A stretch of DNA of 64,000 nucleotides from Theristus sp. LFF4_11 (GCA_030248135.1 JASANC010004703.1:62001-126000); one strand, 5' to 3'. Counted from the stretch's first letter, positions 23,101 to 37,843 are shown. The notes: generated from the letters alone by a model not told the origin. Made by a program: numbers and translations.

Positions 23101-26100
23101 TCAAACAGGAAACAAATTGTGTTTCTGTTGAGTCTGAGAATTTGAAAAAAAAAACGGTTGGCGTTGATTGCAGTCAAACGACGTCGTACGCTGACGCGCT
23201 CGTGACGGCCACCGAAGCGGCGGAGTTCCACGGTTTCCTCGCCACTTTATTTCGTTCGTGCGTGGACGCGCTGCGCTCGGATCGACTGGCCGTGCTGCCG
23301 CCATTCCACGTCGTCACGGCCGCCGCTGCTGCGACGGCGACATCGGACAGCAATCTGAATGGACAATCAGCGTTGCACAAGCGACAATCGCCGAACGCAC
23401 CATCGTCGTCCTTGATCACGGCCGATCTGTGCACCGCCGTCTTCTCGTTCATCTATCATTTGGCCGGATGCACCGACTCAAGTCGGTCTTGGTTGTTGGG
23501 ATAGTTGTTTGAACGGCGTGGTTTTACAAATCAACAATAACAGGTTGTTCAAAATTCACAAAGCATCACATGTCACGCTCTCGTAATGAGACCATAGGCT
23601 CACACGGGACGCTGAGCATCCATTCACCCGTCGACCTGTACACCACACCACCGGAGCTCGGTACCTTCGGGTTACTGGAACCAGTACCAGTAGTAGGTGG
23701 CGGAGAACTACAAATGAAATGAAAGCTAAAAATTGATGTTAAGCCGCCGAATCACTGGTGCAAAGCGGCCTAATCGAGTCGGTGCTGTCCGTGATTGAGC
23801 AGCATTCAATGCGTGCGGCGCACATTGGCTACGTGACACGATCGGTGCGCATTCTCGACTCGATCACCAGCTACGATCTGAGACCGTTGACCGAGTCGAG
23901 TGGTGTCGCCGTCGTCATCGAACGATTGGCGGTCGGTTCTGGCAGGATAGCAGTGCAACTGTGAAGCATGGGCATCAGCTGATTGTGTGCTTTTGAATTG
24001 CGCTCACTGATTGGTCAAACTAGCTCGATGTACTCAAGCAGCATGGCAGATGTGCAATAACAGAATGCAGAAGATGAGGATGTTTTACAGTTTCACTGTA
24101 GTGATTGCTTTCAAATGGTGGAACAAAATTGATTGGTGGTTGTCAACACATTGTTCCAATTGCCTGTTTCAGCACGAAGTTGACCGATGCCGCTCAGAGC
24201 AGCCGTTCGAGATCACAGTGACTGAGGAGGACGCAAACGGTGAGACGACTGCGCCAGCAACAACGACAACAACAACACACACTGAGTCGGCACAGGACAC
24301 CGCAGTGCGTACAGACACTGCGACCGAGTCGGTTGCCGCAACCACGACCACCACTGAAACAACGTCAATGACAACGGACACCGCAACTACCGGTAACAAA
24401 TTGTGCTGTGATGTTCGAATTTTACTAAGCTGCTTGAATGTTGAATGGTCGTGATGTCAGACTTGACTGCTTGCAAAGTTTTTCGGTAGAAATAATTATT
24501 AACGTGACACCTCCCTCAATAAGAAAACTCGTTTTTTCTCTTTCACAGGAACAACATTAAGCACGTCCAGCAGCACCGAGCAATCATCGAATGTGTTCGA
24601 CAGCAGCTCGCTGAGCACCACCACCGCCACGACAACCACCGCGAGTTCAGTGGTCACCTCCGATGCAAGCACATGCACCAATGCGAGCAATCAGAACGCA
24701 CAGAGCGACTCAAGCAATGCAGAGCCGATGGACACGAGCGAGTCGCAGCAGCACTCGTCCGTCACCGCTTGCGTCACGTCGCCAGCAACGACACCAAGCA
24801 CCTCCGCGGCGGCACTCGCCGGGCCTGCGTCTGCGTCTGGTTGGTCTGGTGGTCGTGTTCACTTTATTTTCGCCGTGAAATTGTGGTTTGGCTTTGCGAG
24901 ACCGAGTCGAAAGTGTGGAGAACTTTCATGCAAGTCTGCTAATTTGAAACGTTGCATGCAAATCGGTTCATTAAAACTTTTCATGCAGATCAGTTTCTGT
25001 TTTTTTTTGCAGCTACAACCCTGAAACCAGCACAAGCATCGTCGCACTCGAGCGCGCGCATCGGCCAACAGCGTCTCCCATTGCTCAAGTCAATCTTGAC
25101 GTTTCTGAAACGATTCGCTCAGAATGAAACCCGCGAAGATCATGTTACGATTGGTAAGTGGTTTGGGCCGTTTGGTTTCGGTAATATTTGATTTGAGCGG
25201 CTTGAAATATTATTTATCATTTTGGTGCGTTTCTGTTTCAGTGATCAACAGTCGATTGGTGCCGGTGCTGAAGCACATCATCAGCAACATCGACTACTAC
25301 AGTCATCATTTGTTCCTGAATGGTTTGTTGTTGTTCCATTGTGAAAAAATATTCCATAAAAGACAACTTGGCCAAAGGCGTGTGTTTCAGCGCTGCAACT
25401 CGTGTCTGAGTTGGTCAGCCAGAATCCGTCGCAGCTGCAGATTCTGCAACAGAAAGGCCTCACCGGCGTCATCATGGAAGCACTGCTCGGGCGCGATGTC
25501 AGTTCAAAAAAGCGTTTTTAAGCTGCGTGTCTTGAAATTACAGTTGTAGAACTGGAAATCCAAGTGTGTATGCCTGTTCAGCTGCCGTCGAATCGTGACG
25601 TGCTGCAGCATTTGCCGGCGACATTCACGGCGCTGTGCCTGAACGAACGCGGCATGAACACGTTCATGCGCTACAAACCGTTCGATAAACTGTTCACTGT
25701 GTTCTTGTCGCCGAAGTATTTGTCCGCCATGAAACGACGAGGCTGGTGGTTCTGTGATGTTTTACATTTTTTGTAAGCTGTTTGTTTTTTGTGAGTTTGT
25801 AAGTTTACTGAAATGTTGCAGGCGCCAGCGAAGACACGGCGATGGCACTGGGTCATGCGATTGAGACGCTGATGCATCACCAGCCGACGTTGCAGCGGCC
25901 CGCCATGGAGGCCGTCGTCAAGGTGGGCCGAGGGCGCTCTATGCAAACAGCTCACTGTCTTTTTTAGTGTTTTTGTTTTTGAATGTTTTGTTTTCTGTTT
26001 TTGAACTTGCGCTCGCTGATTGGCACCCAGCTTGATGCAGCCAATCAGCATGCGAATTTCAAACGCCTGACTGCGCAAATTTCACATGTAGCTTTGACTT

Positions 26101-29100
26101 TTATTTAATGGATATTGTTCATTGTAGCTTCTTGACGAACTGATCAAGCTCGGCAATGACGCTCGTTACGTTGCGGTGAACAAAGTGTCCCCGACAACAG
26201 CGTGCAGTACAAATGCGTCGTCTTCTGAAATTCAGCCAGTGAGAACACAACGCAGTGCGCAAGTGACCAACAGCAACAACACTGCGCCTGCGGACGAGGT
26301 AGACACCCCAGTACTGTTGTTTGCATTTGTGGCGTTGTTTGTTACCACTGTGTTTCATAGCATGCTGAATTCAAAATTTGCGAAATTGTGCAGCGTGGCT
26401 TGCATTTTTGTGTCTCGTGTTGCGCAGGTGTCAGAGGAGAGCGACCAAGAGCAATACCAAACGAGTGTCTCGTCAACAGTGTTTGACAACAACTCATCGG
26501 ACGCACCGGCACAACGCCACGTGGCCACCGGCAACACTGCTAGTATCAGTAGTGCACTGATCAGGTTGCATTTTGCTGCTCATTTATTGTTGATTGTTGA
26601 TTTTGCTGATTGGTGTAACGTGCAATCTATCTGGTGAACCTTAAACAGGGGATTCGCTGTGTTTGGCACCATGTGCCTAATTAGAATTGCATTGGGTGCA
26701 TGCTGTCTCAACAAAACCGTTCTTCATTACAATTCATTTCTGAACTTTGCACAGCCAAACGTCTGTCGATTCCGAGAACGTCGCTGTTGGCGCGTGTGAG
26801 GACGTTGGTGTCATGGTGGACGGGCGCTGTACGGTGCCACTGCTGGAGTACACGGTGAATGTCACGAGATTCCTCGAAACAATCCTTGCATCCGTTAGTG
26901 CGCTTCAAACTGTTATCGGTGACATTCATTGCAATTGCGGCATCAAACTACAGTCGAACTTAGAGAAAAAACGAAGTATAAAACCGGTTTTTTTCGATGC
27001 TATCTCTAATCGAATCGAAATTTTATAAATCATATACGGTTACTTGATTGGCTGGTTTTAAATTGGACTCTTTGATTTGTCCAACCAGCTCAAAACAGCC
27101 GATCGTGTACATACCAGATTCAAATGCCATAATGCACAAATCGCAGAGTTTGTACCTTTAACTGGAACAAAACGGTGAGAAAGACATGATGGTTATGAAC
27201 ATTGCCAGGGCGGCCGCTCGCAACACTGCGCTGCGTTCGTTCGCGAGGACGGTGCACGCCGGCTGAGCGACATCATGAACATGCGCAACCTGAGCCCGGC
27301 CGAGCTGGCTGCGTCGCCCGCTGTGAACAGCGTCGCCAGGGTGTTCCGCTCGATCATGTACTCGGTCAGCGCCGGCCTTGTTTGCATTTCTGACTGTCAG
27401 GGTGTTCTCTTTGGTTGGTTGTGCGAGCTGCTCAATTGCAGACGTTAGTTTCGATGTGGCACTTCAACATTGCCTAACCTACACTGTTGTATCTCAGGCA
27501 CCCGGGTTAAAGGACACAGCAGTGACTGTTGTCAGTGCTCAATGTCATTCCGTCTGGTCAATTCGACACAAATCTCAGCCAAATTTGCTCTCTGTTCAGA
27601 TGCGCGATCGAGCGCCCGAGATGCTGGTGCGCGTGTTTGAGACGGCCGACAAAGTGCTGGCTGCGTGGCACACGTCACACTCGACAGTGCACTCGTATCC
27701 AATCGAGCACGGCGCCAGCCGTGTGTTGCTGGTTGGTTGGTGGCGGTTTGCTGAGTGAGAATGCGCCTCCAGTTGTAAGCGTGGGAAAGGACAAGGCACT
27801 GGCGTACTTTGTTGAGTGAATTCGTCATGTGCATAATTGTAGTGGAAACGTTCTGATCGGGCATAGCCGAACGTGTCCGCCCAAAATGGGCTCCAAACAT
27901 GCGCTTTCAATCTGGCTGAGCCCTTCACATGAAGAAAATACGTGTAGAGGCACCCCGAAATGAAATTCGCATTACTGTGCACTGCAGACGGGTGTTTTTT
28001 AAACGCAACTGGCGTTGTTTTGATCGTGCGACAAAACAGTCCATCTCTACAGTTGATACAAATTGCATCATTGATGGTGAAGAGATCTCAAAAAGCGCTG
28101 CATGCCTCAGAAATGGATGGACGACACGACCGCAGCGTTGGAATCGAAAGCGGCCGATGCGACTGAGAGTGATACGTCACCAACGAAGAAGCCAGCTGCC
28201 GAGCGATGCCTGGACACGGTGGTGTGCGAGCTAATGACGGTCGTCAACAACGTCTACCTGCTGCAGACAGTCGCGAACGCGATGAACACACTCGCCGCAC
28301 AGCACGAACGCGGCGACCCCGCAGAGGCACGCGCCCTCTTTCAGGTGCGCAGCGCTCGCTTGCTGATTCGGCTGTTTCGCATTCTCTGCTCACTTTAAAA
28401 CTGTTTTGGCTTGCCTACTCATGGTGTCTTATACTTCTCTGGGATCATGCCGTGCAATGCAGAATAAAGCTGTCTGACTGACTGATTGTGAAACGAGTGC
28501 ACCTTGTGCACCTCTGACACTTGAATCTGTCTACTGTACTAGAATCTACCTGCTTGAACCAGTCACTGAGCCCAATTCAAAAACAGCCAATCAGCGGATG
28601 ATTTACAGTTTGACGTACACCAAACATTATTGAGTCTTCATGAATGCAACCAATTCAGGCGACCTGTTGCAAAGATGTGGCGATGCGTGTGCTCGATCGC
28701 CTGCTTGCTCTGTCGTCGTTTCTGTTCCTGGAGTCGTCCGTCATCGCCGACATTTGCTCGTTCGCTGTCACGGAGCACGACGACGAACGGGCGACACCGA
28801 CGGTGCTCGCACAAACACAGGCACACGCTCTGTGGCAGTTTGTGTCGCATCTTTGAAAGAAATTGAATAAAATGTAGAACTTGTTTTACAGGCAGATTTC
28901 TTGCGTTCATTTGCGATGCCAGTGGGTTCATCTGCCACGACCAAGTCAACGTCGACCACCGAACACGATGCAAACTCTTCGATGGACATCGCACCGCCTG
29001 CGCCAGCAACTGCAGGTTTCGGTTTCTGTTCGGTTCCACGACGCTTTCCATGTTTGACGAACTGAAAGACTTGTGTTGGTGGTGATTTTTTAGATAGTGA

Positions 29101-32100
29101 CGCTGTAGCAGAGCCGATGGACACCAAAGAGCAAACTAAACCAACTGACACTGAAAATATGAAATTGACATTGCCGATTTTGATGACGAAGCTGAAGCCG
29201 CTTGTAATGGCCATCTCGAAGTGAGTTTTCAGTTTTACGCTCAGTGCGAAACCGTCAACTGAAATTGTGGAGTTTTTTTTAGATTTGGTGATCTAAAAGC
29301 TTTTTAGTACTATCTTTCCATGCGAAGGAGGCTGAGTAATGTTGAATGATGTGTGGAAAAGCCGCACAGCGGAAAAAAATATTTCGCGCCTGAACGTAGT
29401 TCGAATATGAAATAAAATAAATTTATTTAGTAAGAAAAAATTCCAATTGTTGTTCTGAATTTCTTGCACAAATCTGCCGTCAGAATACGTTAAGTTTTGC
29501 TGATTTCAACATGCCGCGCAGCCATGAAACATTTTCTCTATCTGTGCGTGCAAACGCATATTGGGTCACGTTTAATAAGAAAGATAATACAATAGTAACT
29601 TTTCATAGTAGTTTGTGAATAAGTGGCTAGGCTACTGGTGTTGAATACGTCACCGTGATTATTCGAATCGCACCAGCACGCAGCAGATTCTTTTTGGTTG
29701 GCTGCAGATCGCAAGAGCTCGTCGACGACGTCGTGCACATGATCGTTCGCTCAACACACAACGGCCGTGGCTTCGGCGACATCCGACGCATCCCGCCGCA
29801 CTACCACCGCAACATGGAGAAGCACATGAGTCAGCTGGCAGACGCGGTCACAAAGTCAATCGTGGACACGCTCACGCAACACACCACCAACGGCGTGGCG
29901 ATGTTGCGTGCTGACGAGCAGAGCAAACAGTCGACGGAGAAGAGGTTGCTTCGCTGGTGTTTTATCAACACCGTCTCATGTTTAGAGATTAGTCGCCTCC
30001 AACCTGCTAAGTTGATATGCGACCGCATTCATTTTGTGCCAGCAACAGTGACTTTGTTGCGGCGATAAAAGATGGATCATGTGAACGGGCCATATTTCCA
30101 CGCACAGGGCCGAATGCTGAGTTTATTACGAATGGGTCTTGCGTGTAAACAAACGCTCTATTCAAATCCAGTCACTCAGATTTAGCCGTACTGCAGCATG
30201 AATCAGATTTTTTTCTTATACTCGCAGAGGGGCGCTGGTTGCGATGCTGCTAACGAAGCTCGATTCGTACTTGTTCGACGGTCGCGCTCAGTGCGTCAGC
30301 CGTGTGCTCATGGAATGCTTCTACAAGAACTGTCATCGGCTCGTGTTCACGCTGGTGCACGCGTGGTTCGCATTGCCCGGTGACGCCACCAGACTGCCCG
30401 ACGAAATCGATCACTTGAAACATGGTGCTGCTAAAGCTTCGCGTTGTTTTTTGATTTGTAGCTTTTTCCACTGGTACCTGCAACCTGATGGTAACAAACT
30501 TTGGTGATTTTGGTGGAGGAGTGAATAAACGCTGAGCGTATCGTGGATCAGCGCAGATGCCACGACAGGGGGCAGCCACTGTTTTGGAGACACCGTTGAT
30601 CTGAGCAATGTCTCGATCTTGGTGACTTTTTCAGTCAGAAGAACCTTGTTAATTCTGTTTTTTGAACACTTCAAAAGTTTGACTGAAGTGGTTGCCATGA
30701 TTGAGATTGAAGAGTTGGTTTTCAGTACCAACGATGTGTTTTTGTGTACAGAAGGTCTCGCCGAGCTGCTCGAGGCGTGGCTGTGTCTGCTGCGTAAGCT
30801 TGTGAGCAACGACTGCTACGGCAACGACCAACAACAACACGCCGATCAACACAAAGACAAGGAGAAGTTCTGGCAGCGTGGCTACCTCATGTTCTGCCAG
30901 CAGGTTGCCTTGATATTGATAGTGTTTTGCAACACGCTTAAAAATAATTGAAAATTCTCCATGCTGTGAAACCAAGTTTGCAATTCCTGAGTTGGTTTTT
31001 ATGCTTGCAGGAAGCGTTCAAGTGTCTGCCGTTGGTGTTGGATGTGGTCGCGAAACTGGACAACAAGCGCATGGCGACCATCTGCATCGACGTGATGCAC
31101 GAGCTGATGCGGGGCGCCGTCGCTATCCAGGTTCACTCGCACTGTAATGATGATTGTTGGCGTTGTTGGGAGTTTTAGGCGATGTTTGCAGCCAGGGCTA
31201 ACCCAGAAAAGCGTACAGAACGCCGTCGAGCAGGGGGTGCCCATCGAGTTTTCTCTGTCATTAAGTGCCCTATACAGCCCTCGGCGGGGCTCGATCCCCC
31301 GAGCGCACAGACTGTAGTCTAACGCACTACCACCAGGCCACGAGGGTGACAAATGATTGAGAAATGACGCGCAATGGCGTACAATGGACGATGATAGGAG
31401 CAGGTGTATTCGGAAGTGAAAGCCATTCAATGCAAACATTGTTCACACAGGATGTGATCGCCAAAGAAAGCGGCTCCAAGCAGACCGCAGCCGATCGCCG
31501 TCGTGAGCTCGAGCAGCACGTACAGCATGACCACATCGAACAGGTGCGCTCGCGAGCTTTTCTCGTTTTTTGAAAGCACACAGTGTCTAATTGGAATGAC
31601 GGTCATTTTGATTTTCATTTTGAACGCTTGTTTATGCACCACAGAGACTGCGTGTTTATTCAAAACCGTCGATATTCAACAGCGTTCGCTTTTTGCAGTT
31701 GGTCGCGATGGGTTTCGAGCGTACGAGAGCGTTGGACGCATTGATCGAGTGTGGCGGCGTGGCTGACGCTGCTGATTGGCTGTTGCAACACCAGCAACAA
31801 CAGCTGCACCATGGACGGGGCCGCGCGAGAGGCGGGGTTAGATGCTGTGCTGCTCGTCAATTTGGTTGTGTCATGTCACGGGACACAGTTCTTGTTCATA
31901 ATAATAATTTCAATCGACCGTTGATTGATGCGTTGATTCAGACCGCGATTACTAATTTTTGTGCTTGATATAGCGATATCATAAACGACTCCATATGAAA
32001 CAGTTATATTCGAAGGTGTCTGACCAACATAACGTGCTGTGCTTGTCTTGCGCAGGCAGCAAAGAGTCCGTCAGGTTCTTCACAACGTCACGTACTTGAT

Positions 32101-35100
32101 CGTGACACATCGTGCGCGTGAAGTGATCTGTTAAAACTGAAAGTCTGCGCGTATGTCCGAGCACATGGCATCATTCCGGCGCGACACGTTCAACTGAATC
32201 AACAATACGTAGTTGTAATGAATGGTGTCGTTGTTCGTTGCAGCCGCGCGATCGAATGGCTCTGTTCCCGCCGATGCCGGGCGCGCGCGCCGGTGCGGCG
32301 GACGCTGACGCAGCGCAGCCACGCGTCATTCCAAATGTGATGCCACTGCCGGTGCCACCGCCGGCGCAACCACACAACCTCGAAGTGTCGCCGGCAGCCG
32401 CCGAATTCGATGAGGCGAACATGACCGAGGAACAGTTGCTGGCCAGGGCGATCGAGCTGTCGCTGCAAGGCGCCAACGCGGCCGCACCCGCCGACTCCGG
32501 CCAACAGGTGCGTGCGTGCCGTTTGCAGTTTCAAGTCTGTATTTCTGCAAGATCCGTCATCAAAATCATCATGATGCCCACTGTGATTTCAGAACACTGC
32601 ATCCACGTCAACAGCGGCTGCTGGTGCAGTGTCTGCCGCGACGACCCATCCGAATGACACCAATTCTGACTCGCCAGAAAACAGCGGCGAGCCGGTGGTG
32701 TCTGAAGAGCCGGTTGCGCAGCGTGAGACAGCCGATGCGACTGAAGATCAGAGTGCGCCAGCATCAAGTGCTGGTCTACGGGCAGGTGCAGTGATCGCAA
32801 CTGTGCCACTGTCTGCATTCACCGACCGTACCTCAATCAACAGCACGCCACCGTCGTTCTCGCCGTCGCCGCATGCCTCAATGGAGAACATTGCCAGCGC
32901 GCTCACTGCGGTCACCACAACGGCAAGCGCCACCGAGTCCACGGTTGACTCGTGTGAGGCGCCTCGCATGTCTGCAGGCACGTCAAACGATCCGACGTCG
33001 CCGTGCGCGTCCAACGCGACCAACACGTGCACGAACGCAGCGTTACATGCGCAGAAACCGGTCGAGACGAAGTTGCTTGGTGAGTAAAGCGTTGCGATCA
33101 GGGCTGCTTGTTGATGTTGTGCAGCACACACTGGCCAGCCGTGCAAGCAGCAAATTCAAATGTGAATTTCGCCATTTATCAATCAGCAGCCAAGTAGCAA
33201 CGTTATTCGTTCGGTGCTAATTCTTCGGTGTTCAAAAAGTGCCTGTGTGTAATGTGTGTTTCAAACGGCGTGAACGCGAGAACTGTGCACGCTATCATTA
33301 TCAAGCAGCGTATTTCAGTGGAGACGATGTGCGAGCACGCATTGCCGTTCTGCGTGCGTGCACTGGACAAGCACTCGAGTGCCAGCGAGATCGTGCGTGG
33401 CACGGCCGAGCTGATCGCAGCCGTCGTGAGACAGTGCGCGCGCCTGCCGCAACACAGCGCGCTGCCTGCTGTCCACCTGGTCGTCGTTGACGTGCGTGCT
33501 TCTCTATTGGCGGTGTTCTATTGGGTCTGGTTGACATTGAGACGCTAACGTTTTCGGGCTCAGTTCAGTTCAGGTTTATTTTAGACTTACGTGCAAGCAC
33601 AAAGTGTGCAAAGTAATGCAAAATTACTGACTAACCGCATTGACCTTATGGAGCAAGAGCAGTATTTCGGATTAGAATGCGATGCGAAAAAAAACGAATA
33701 ATTTCAGCACTTTTCGATTAAACCTTTTTCTAAAACATTTTTGGACTCCAAAAAAGGTTTCCCATTTTCAGTTGCTCCGAATGGCTGACGATTTTACGAG
33801 TTCAGTGGAAAACACGCGTGCCGATTCAGAAGAGGCTGCACAATTTTGGAAGAAACGCGACTGGCAGCTGCTGTACGGTCGACTGCATTTGATGTGTATT
33901 CTGCTGAATGTGCGTTGCTTGTGGCACGACAAAACTGTTTGCGATTATTTCAATACTTCCGTGATGCCGTTTTTGTCTCCCGTTGCAATTCTATTTCGTA
34001 AGACATCCCTTGAAATCCCTAGGATCCATTCCAAACAAGCTGCCCTGAAAGCAGGTTTGCAACGGGGTTTATTTGGTTTGGTCAAACGTCAAACGGTTTT
34101 CCTTGTTTTTGCAGGACATGGGTGCGTCCCTGTTGCACCTGTCGAGCGCGTCGTCAACGTGGCAAGTCGACAAATTGGCGCAAAGTTTGATTGGTACTTT
34201 TGAAGCGGCCGTTGCAGCGCTCGCCAAATTCAACGTCGCTGATAAAAACGAAGTGTAAGCAGATGCTTGTCTCATTGATTCTGGTTGCTGAATTTTACTG
34301 ATTGTTCGTTTCAAACCCATAACTACATTTATTATACTCATTATACTCCATTTGAAACATAACATTTTCAGGGCGCTGTTTGCGCCATTACTGTTGTTCT
34401 TCGACCTCTATGAAAAGTGTGCGCTTGTGGAGCAACGCAGAAACGAGCTGCACACCAAGGTCGGTTGTGCGTAAAATTTGTTTGTTTGAACCATGTTTGA
34501 ACCGAACACTTTTTTTATTCTGGACTAAGTTATACGTTTCAAATGGTAAACGAAAAACAACGGAAAACTACATTGTTTCAGTTCGGCGCGAAATTCGCGT
34601 GGCGCTGGTGGGACGGGCGCACGTGGCGTCTGTACGGAGCGCAACCGACGTGTCTCATCAACGAGGCGTTCAAACGCGGCGACTCGCAAGTGCAGTTCAA
34701 CAGCAACGGTGCACAGTACACGGTGAATCTGAACACGATGACGCAGTCGAGCAGGCACAACGGCATGCAACGGCCGATCGACATGGTGCCCGCGAAACGC
34801 AAGGACAAGGTCAGCCGCACAGACCGCCCGGTTTTTCTTTAGTTTTCAGTCACAACTGTTAAAACGTGTGCAATTTGTGATTTTGGCATTTGCATGTCAA
34901 TGTGGTCTGCTGATTGGCGGCAGTCGAGCTTGTTGGACCAGTCAGTTTACCCAGTGAGAAATCAGCCAACCTGCTGCTTGCTGTATGATCAGAAGTTCGA
35001 TTGAATTGGGTTATATTAAAAAAAGGCGATATTCAATTGAACGTTGCAGGACCAGGAAAACCCGGCGGACACCGAAAGTGAGCGTTCGCCGCCCGTCAGT

Positions 35101-37806
35101 CGTCTCAACAGTGAGCAAGCGAAAACGATCGTGGCTGCTTGCGTCCGTTTACTCGAACAAACCGCGCTCGACTGCAACACGCTCGGCGCGTTGCTGCGGT
35201 ACGTGAATCAGCAATCAAAGTGGTCAGGCGAGTTTGTTGATTAGAAAAAGAAACAAATTCCAACACCGTTCCAGCATCTGCGTCCGTCTGACGCGCGATC
35301 AAGAGATTGCGAACGAGTTTTTCCAGTCTGGCGGCATCCAGCTGCTGCTGAGCGCCGAAATGCCGTCGGATCTCGCTGCGGCGCAGCTGTGCACGTTCAC
35401 TGCGTTCTTGGTTGGATGGCAGTTTGAATAGGAGTCAACGAACATGTTCATTCGAAAACATGTGTATTGTGCATTTTACAGTTCTGCGTGACTCCATGCA
35501 CGCGCAGGATAATCCACGCTCAGATAAAAGATCAATTTCATGCTGGGCACAGCAATTGCTGAATTGACTCCCCCGAGCCGAGTCTTGAGATACGACAGCG
35601 TCGCTGAGCTGATTTTGAATTGCGCATCAAGCATGAAACCGATTTACTTTTCATGTTACAAACTTCTTGAGTCTCTGTGTTTTTAGTCGCAGAACAAAAC
35701 AACGAGAAACCAAGCAGATTTCGTGAACGTCGTGTCCAGATTCGAAACGTCTGCGAGGACGGCGACACGCTGGAGAGCACGATCGAGCGCGTGGTGCGCA
35801 ACGTGGCCGAGGGGCGTGCGGGCGGCACGGCGGCGTCGCGCGGGCACAGCGCCGTTGGGGACGCCCGCCAGCACGGCCGCAGCGCCCCGGTCAACTTCGA
35901 CATGGTCATGCGCACGCTGGCGCCCGTCATCGCACGCCACCCGCAGCTCTTTGAGACGATCGCGAAACGCGTGCTACGCTTGACGCTGGACAGGTTGGCA
36001 ATGGCGCTGGCACTGTCGATTGTCTGCAATGCCCTCACCGCAACCTGTGCTTTCCTCTTCAGAAACGGCGTCCTGGACGAACAACAGAGCAACAACGTGC
36101 GTGTCGAGCCGCCGTCGGCGCCAACGGCCTCCAGCTCAAACCTGCACATCACTGCGCCTCCGGTGCGGTTCGGCTTATTTTAAATGAGTTGCTGAATTGA
36201 AAAACTGATGCACGCGCAATTTTATTTAAAAAATCATGGTTTTTTTTAGACACAGCCATCCGCTGCATCGAGCAAACTGCACGCATCACCGACGTTGCAA
36301 GGCGTCGTACGCCTGTTGCTGGCACGCTGTGCCGCTGGCGACCACAAACCGCTGGCGAACGCGCCAAAGCCATCCGACAATGTTGCGCTGAACTTGGAGA
36401 CTTTAAGTGAGTCACACACGCCGTGCTGCGTGCGAAAACCGATTCAGCAGAATGAGCGAAGTGGCGCTCAGCTGATTAGTCTGTGCCGTTTGAACATCGA
36501 AAAAACAAACTGCTGGTGTGCATTTGAGATCATGACCATGACAATGTGTTGGTGATGTTCTCCAGAACAACTGCCCCGTTCAATGGTGATCGGTCTGCTG
36601 TCGGAGTGCGTGCGTTCGTACAGCGCAGTGGCGTCCATGCTTGTGGACTATCACGTTGAGCCAGCGGTTGACGGCGACATGTCCGGCGCACAGGAGCAGC
36701 CGAGTGCAACATTGATCGCTGTGATGATCGATCGCTATTTGAGTACACCGCCGTTGCACACGACCAATGCTGAGACGTTCGCTGAGGCCGCTGCTGAGCG
36801 CACTGTTTGTTTTCTGATTTGCCCGCAAAATATTGGGCAAACGTTTTTTTTTCAAATTTGCAAACGAGAAACCGGAAGGTACCAAACACCCGATAGTATA
36901 GTGCGGGGGTCTCGTAAATGAGTGCAGGGTGTCTGGTCGGCCAATGCCCTTGTACGAGAGGGGCAGTGCTTGTAAGATTAAATGTCCTGTGTAAAGTGAG
37001 AGTTTGTTTCGTTTGCATGACGCTTTGATGACGCAGATAGTGTTCATTCTGTTCAGGAGCAAGCGCAGTGCGTGCGTGCCGTGCGTCAGCTGTTGATCAC
37101 GTTGGCTGCAACGAATCACGTTCGAGTGCAAGAGCAACTGGTCACTGAGATGAAAAACGCCATTCATCGTGCCGTGCAGCTGCCGAACGAACAGAAATAC
37201 AAACAGCTGGCTGAGCTGGTGCAATTGCTGTTGGTGGGTGGTCAGATTTAAAGAACAGAAAAAACCACGAAAAGCAGCAACAAAATCATGTTTTGGCACA
37301 TTGATTGGCTGCAGTCTGCAGTAGCAATCAGTGCATTGATTGACTCCAAATTCAAACAATCACATGGTTGCATAGCTGGTCTGATCTTCTAACTGACAAA
37401 CGCAGCGCGATCTTGATGAACATGTTCCCATTTTACAACTCTCACGGCGCTTTCATCATGAATGTGCCTTTACCGCATTGGTGTGCGTTCCTTCAGATCA
37501 TGCGCGAGGCTTGTCCAGTGATGCAGCAGCCGAGCGCCACGCAAACTCCGTCCGAGCAACCGTCGCGCACGGCGACCACACAAACGAACAACATTCTGCG
37601 CTACGTGCAGCGCAAACGCGTCTGCCTCGATCTCGCACGTATCCCGCTGTACCTTGAACTCTCCAATCCGGAGTCGGTGACCGTCGTGAACGCGGTGCTG
37701 AAGACGCTGGAGGATTTCACGCGACACATCAATCAGCCGTCAACAGCCGGCAGTGGTGCCAATCAACCGAATGCAACATCAGCAGGCAGAAACGACGTCA
37801 CTGCGC

Positions 37807-37843
<37 letters not shown>

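Larger units (their letters stand above)
26428..31543 (+). other. HUWE1 exons 19-31, second armadillo-type region
   Basis: Exons 26428-26564, 26755-26893, 27209-27364, 27600-27731, 28111-28344, 28659-28841, 28892-29015, 29094-29220, 29708-29944, 30228-30424, 30752-30903, 31011-31130, 31451-31543. Landmarks: [17 protein letters not shown] (human PLMDYILNVMKFVESIL), [38 protein letters not shown]. The exon ending 30424 was placed there because DEIDHLKH then joins [10 protein letters not shown], matching human LEHSDLPDGTGEFLDAW. Exon 23 (28111-28344) aligns weakly and is assigned mainly by frame and position. Confidence 0.85.

Noticed and set aside
31266..31345. Functional tRNA gene
   Set aside because: The acceptor and T arms pair but the anticodon arm does not fold normally; treated as a SINE head or pseudogene.
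35695..35739. Earlier acceptor (TTTTTAG at about 35686) for HUWE1 exon 42
   Set aside because: It breaks the frame; the acceptor GTGTCCAG at 35732-35739 keeps phase 0 and gives [19 protein letters not shown], matching HUWE1.
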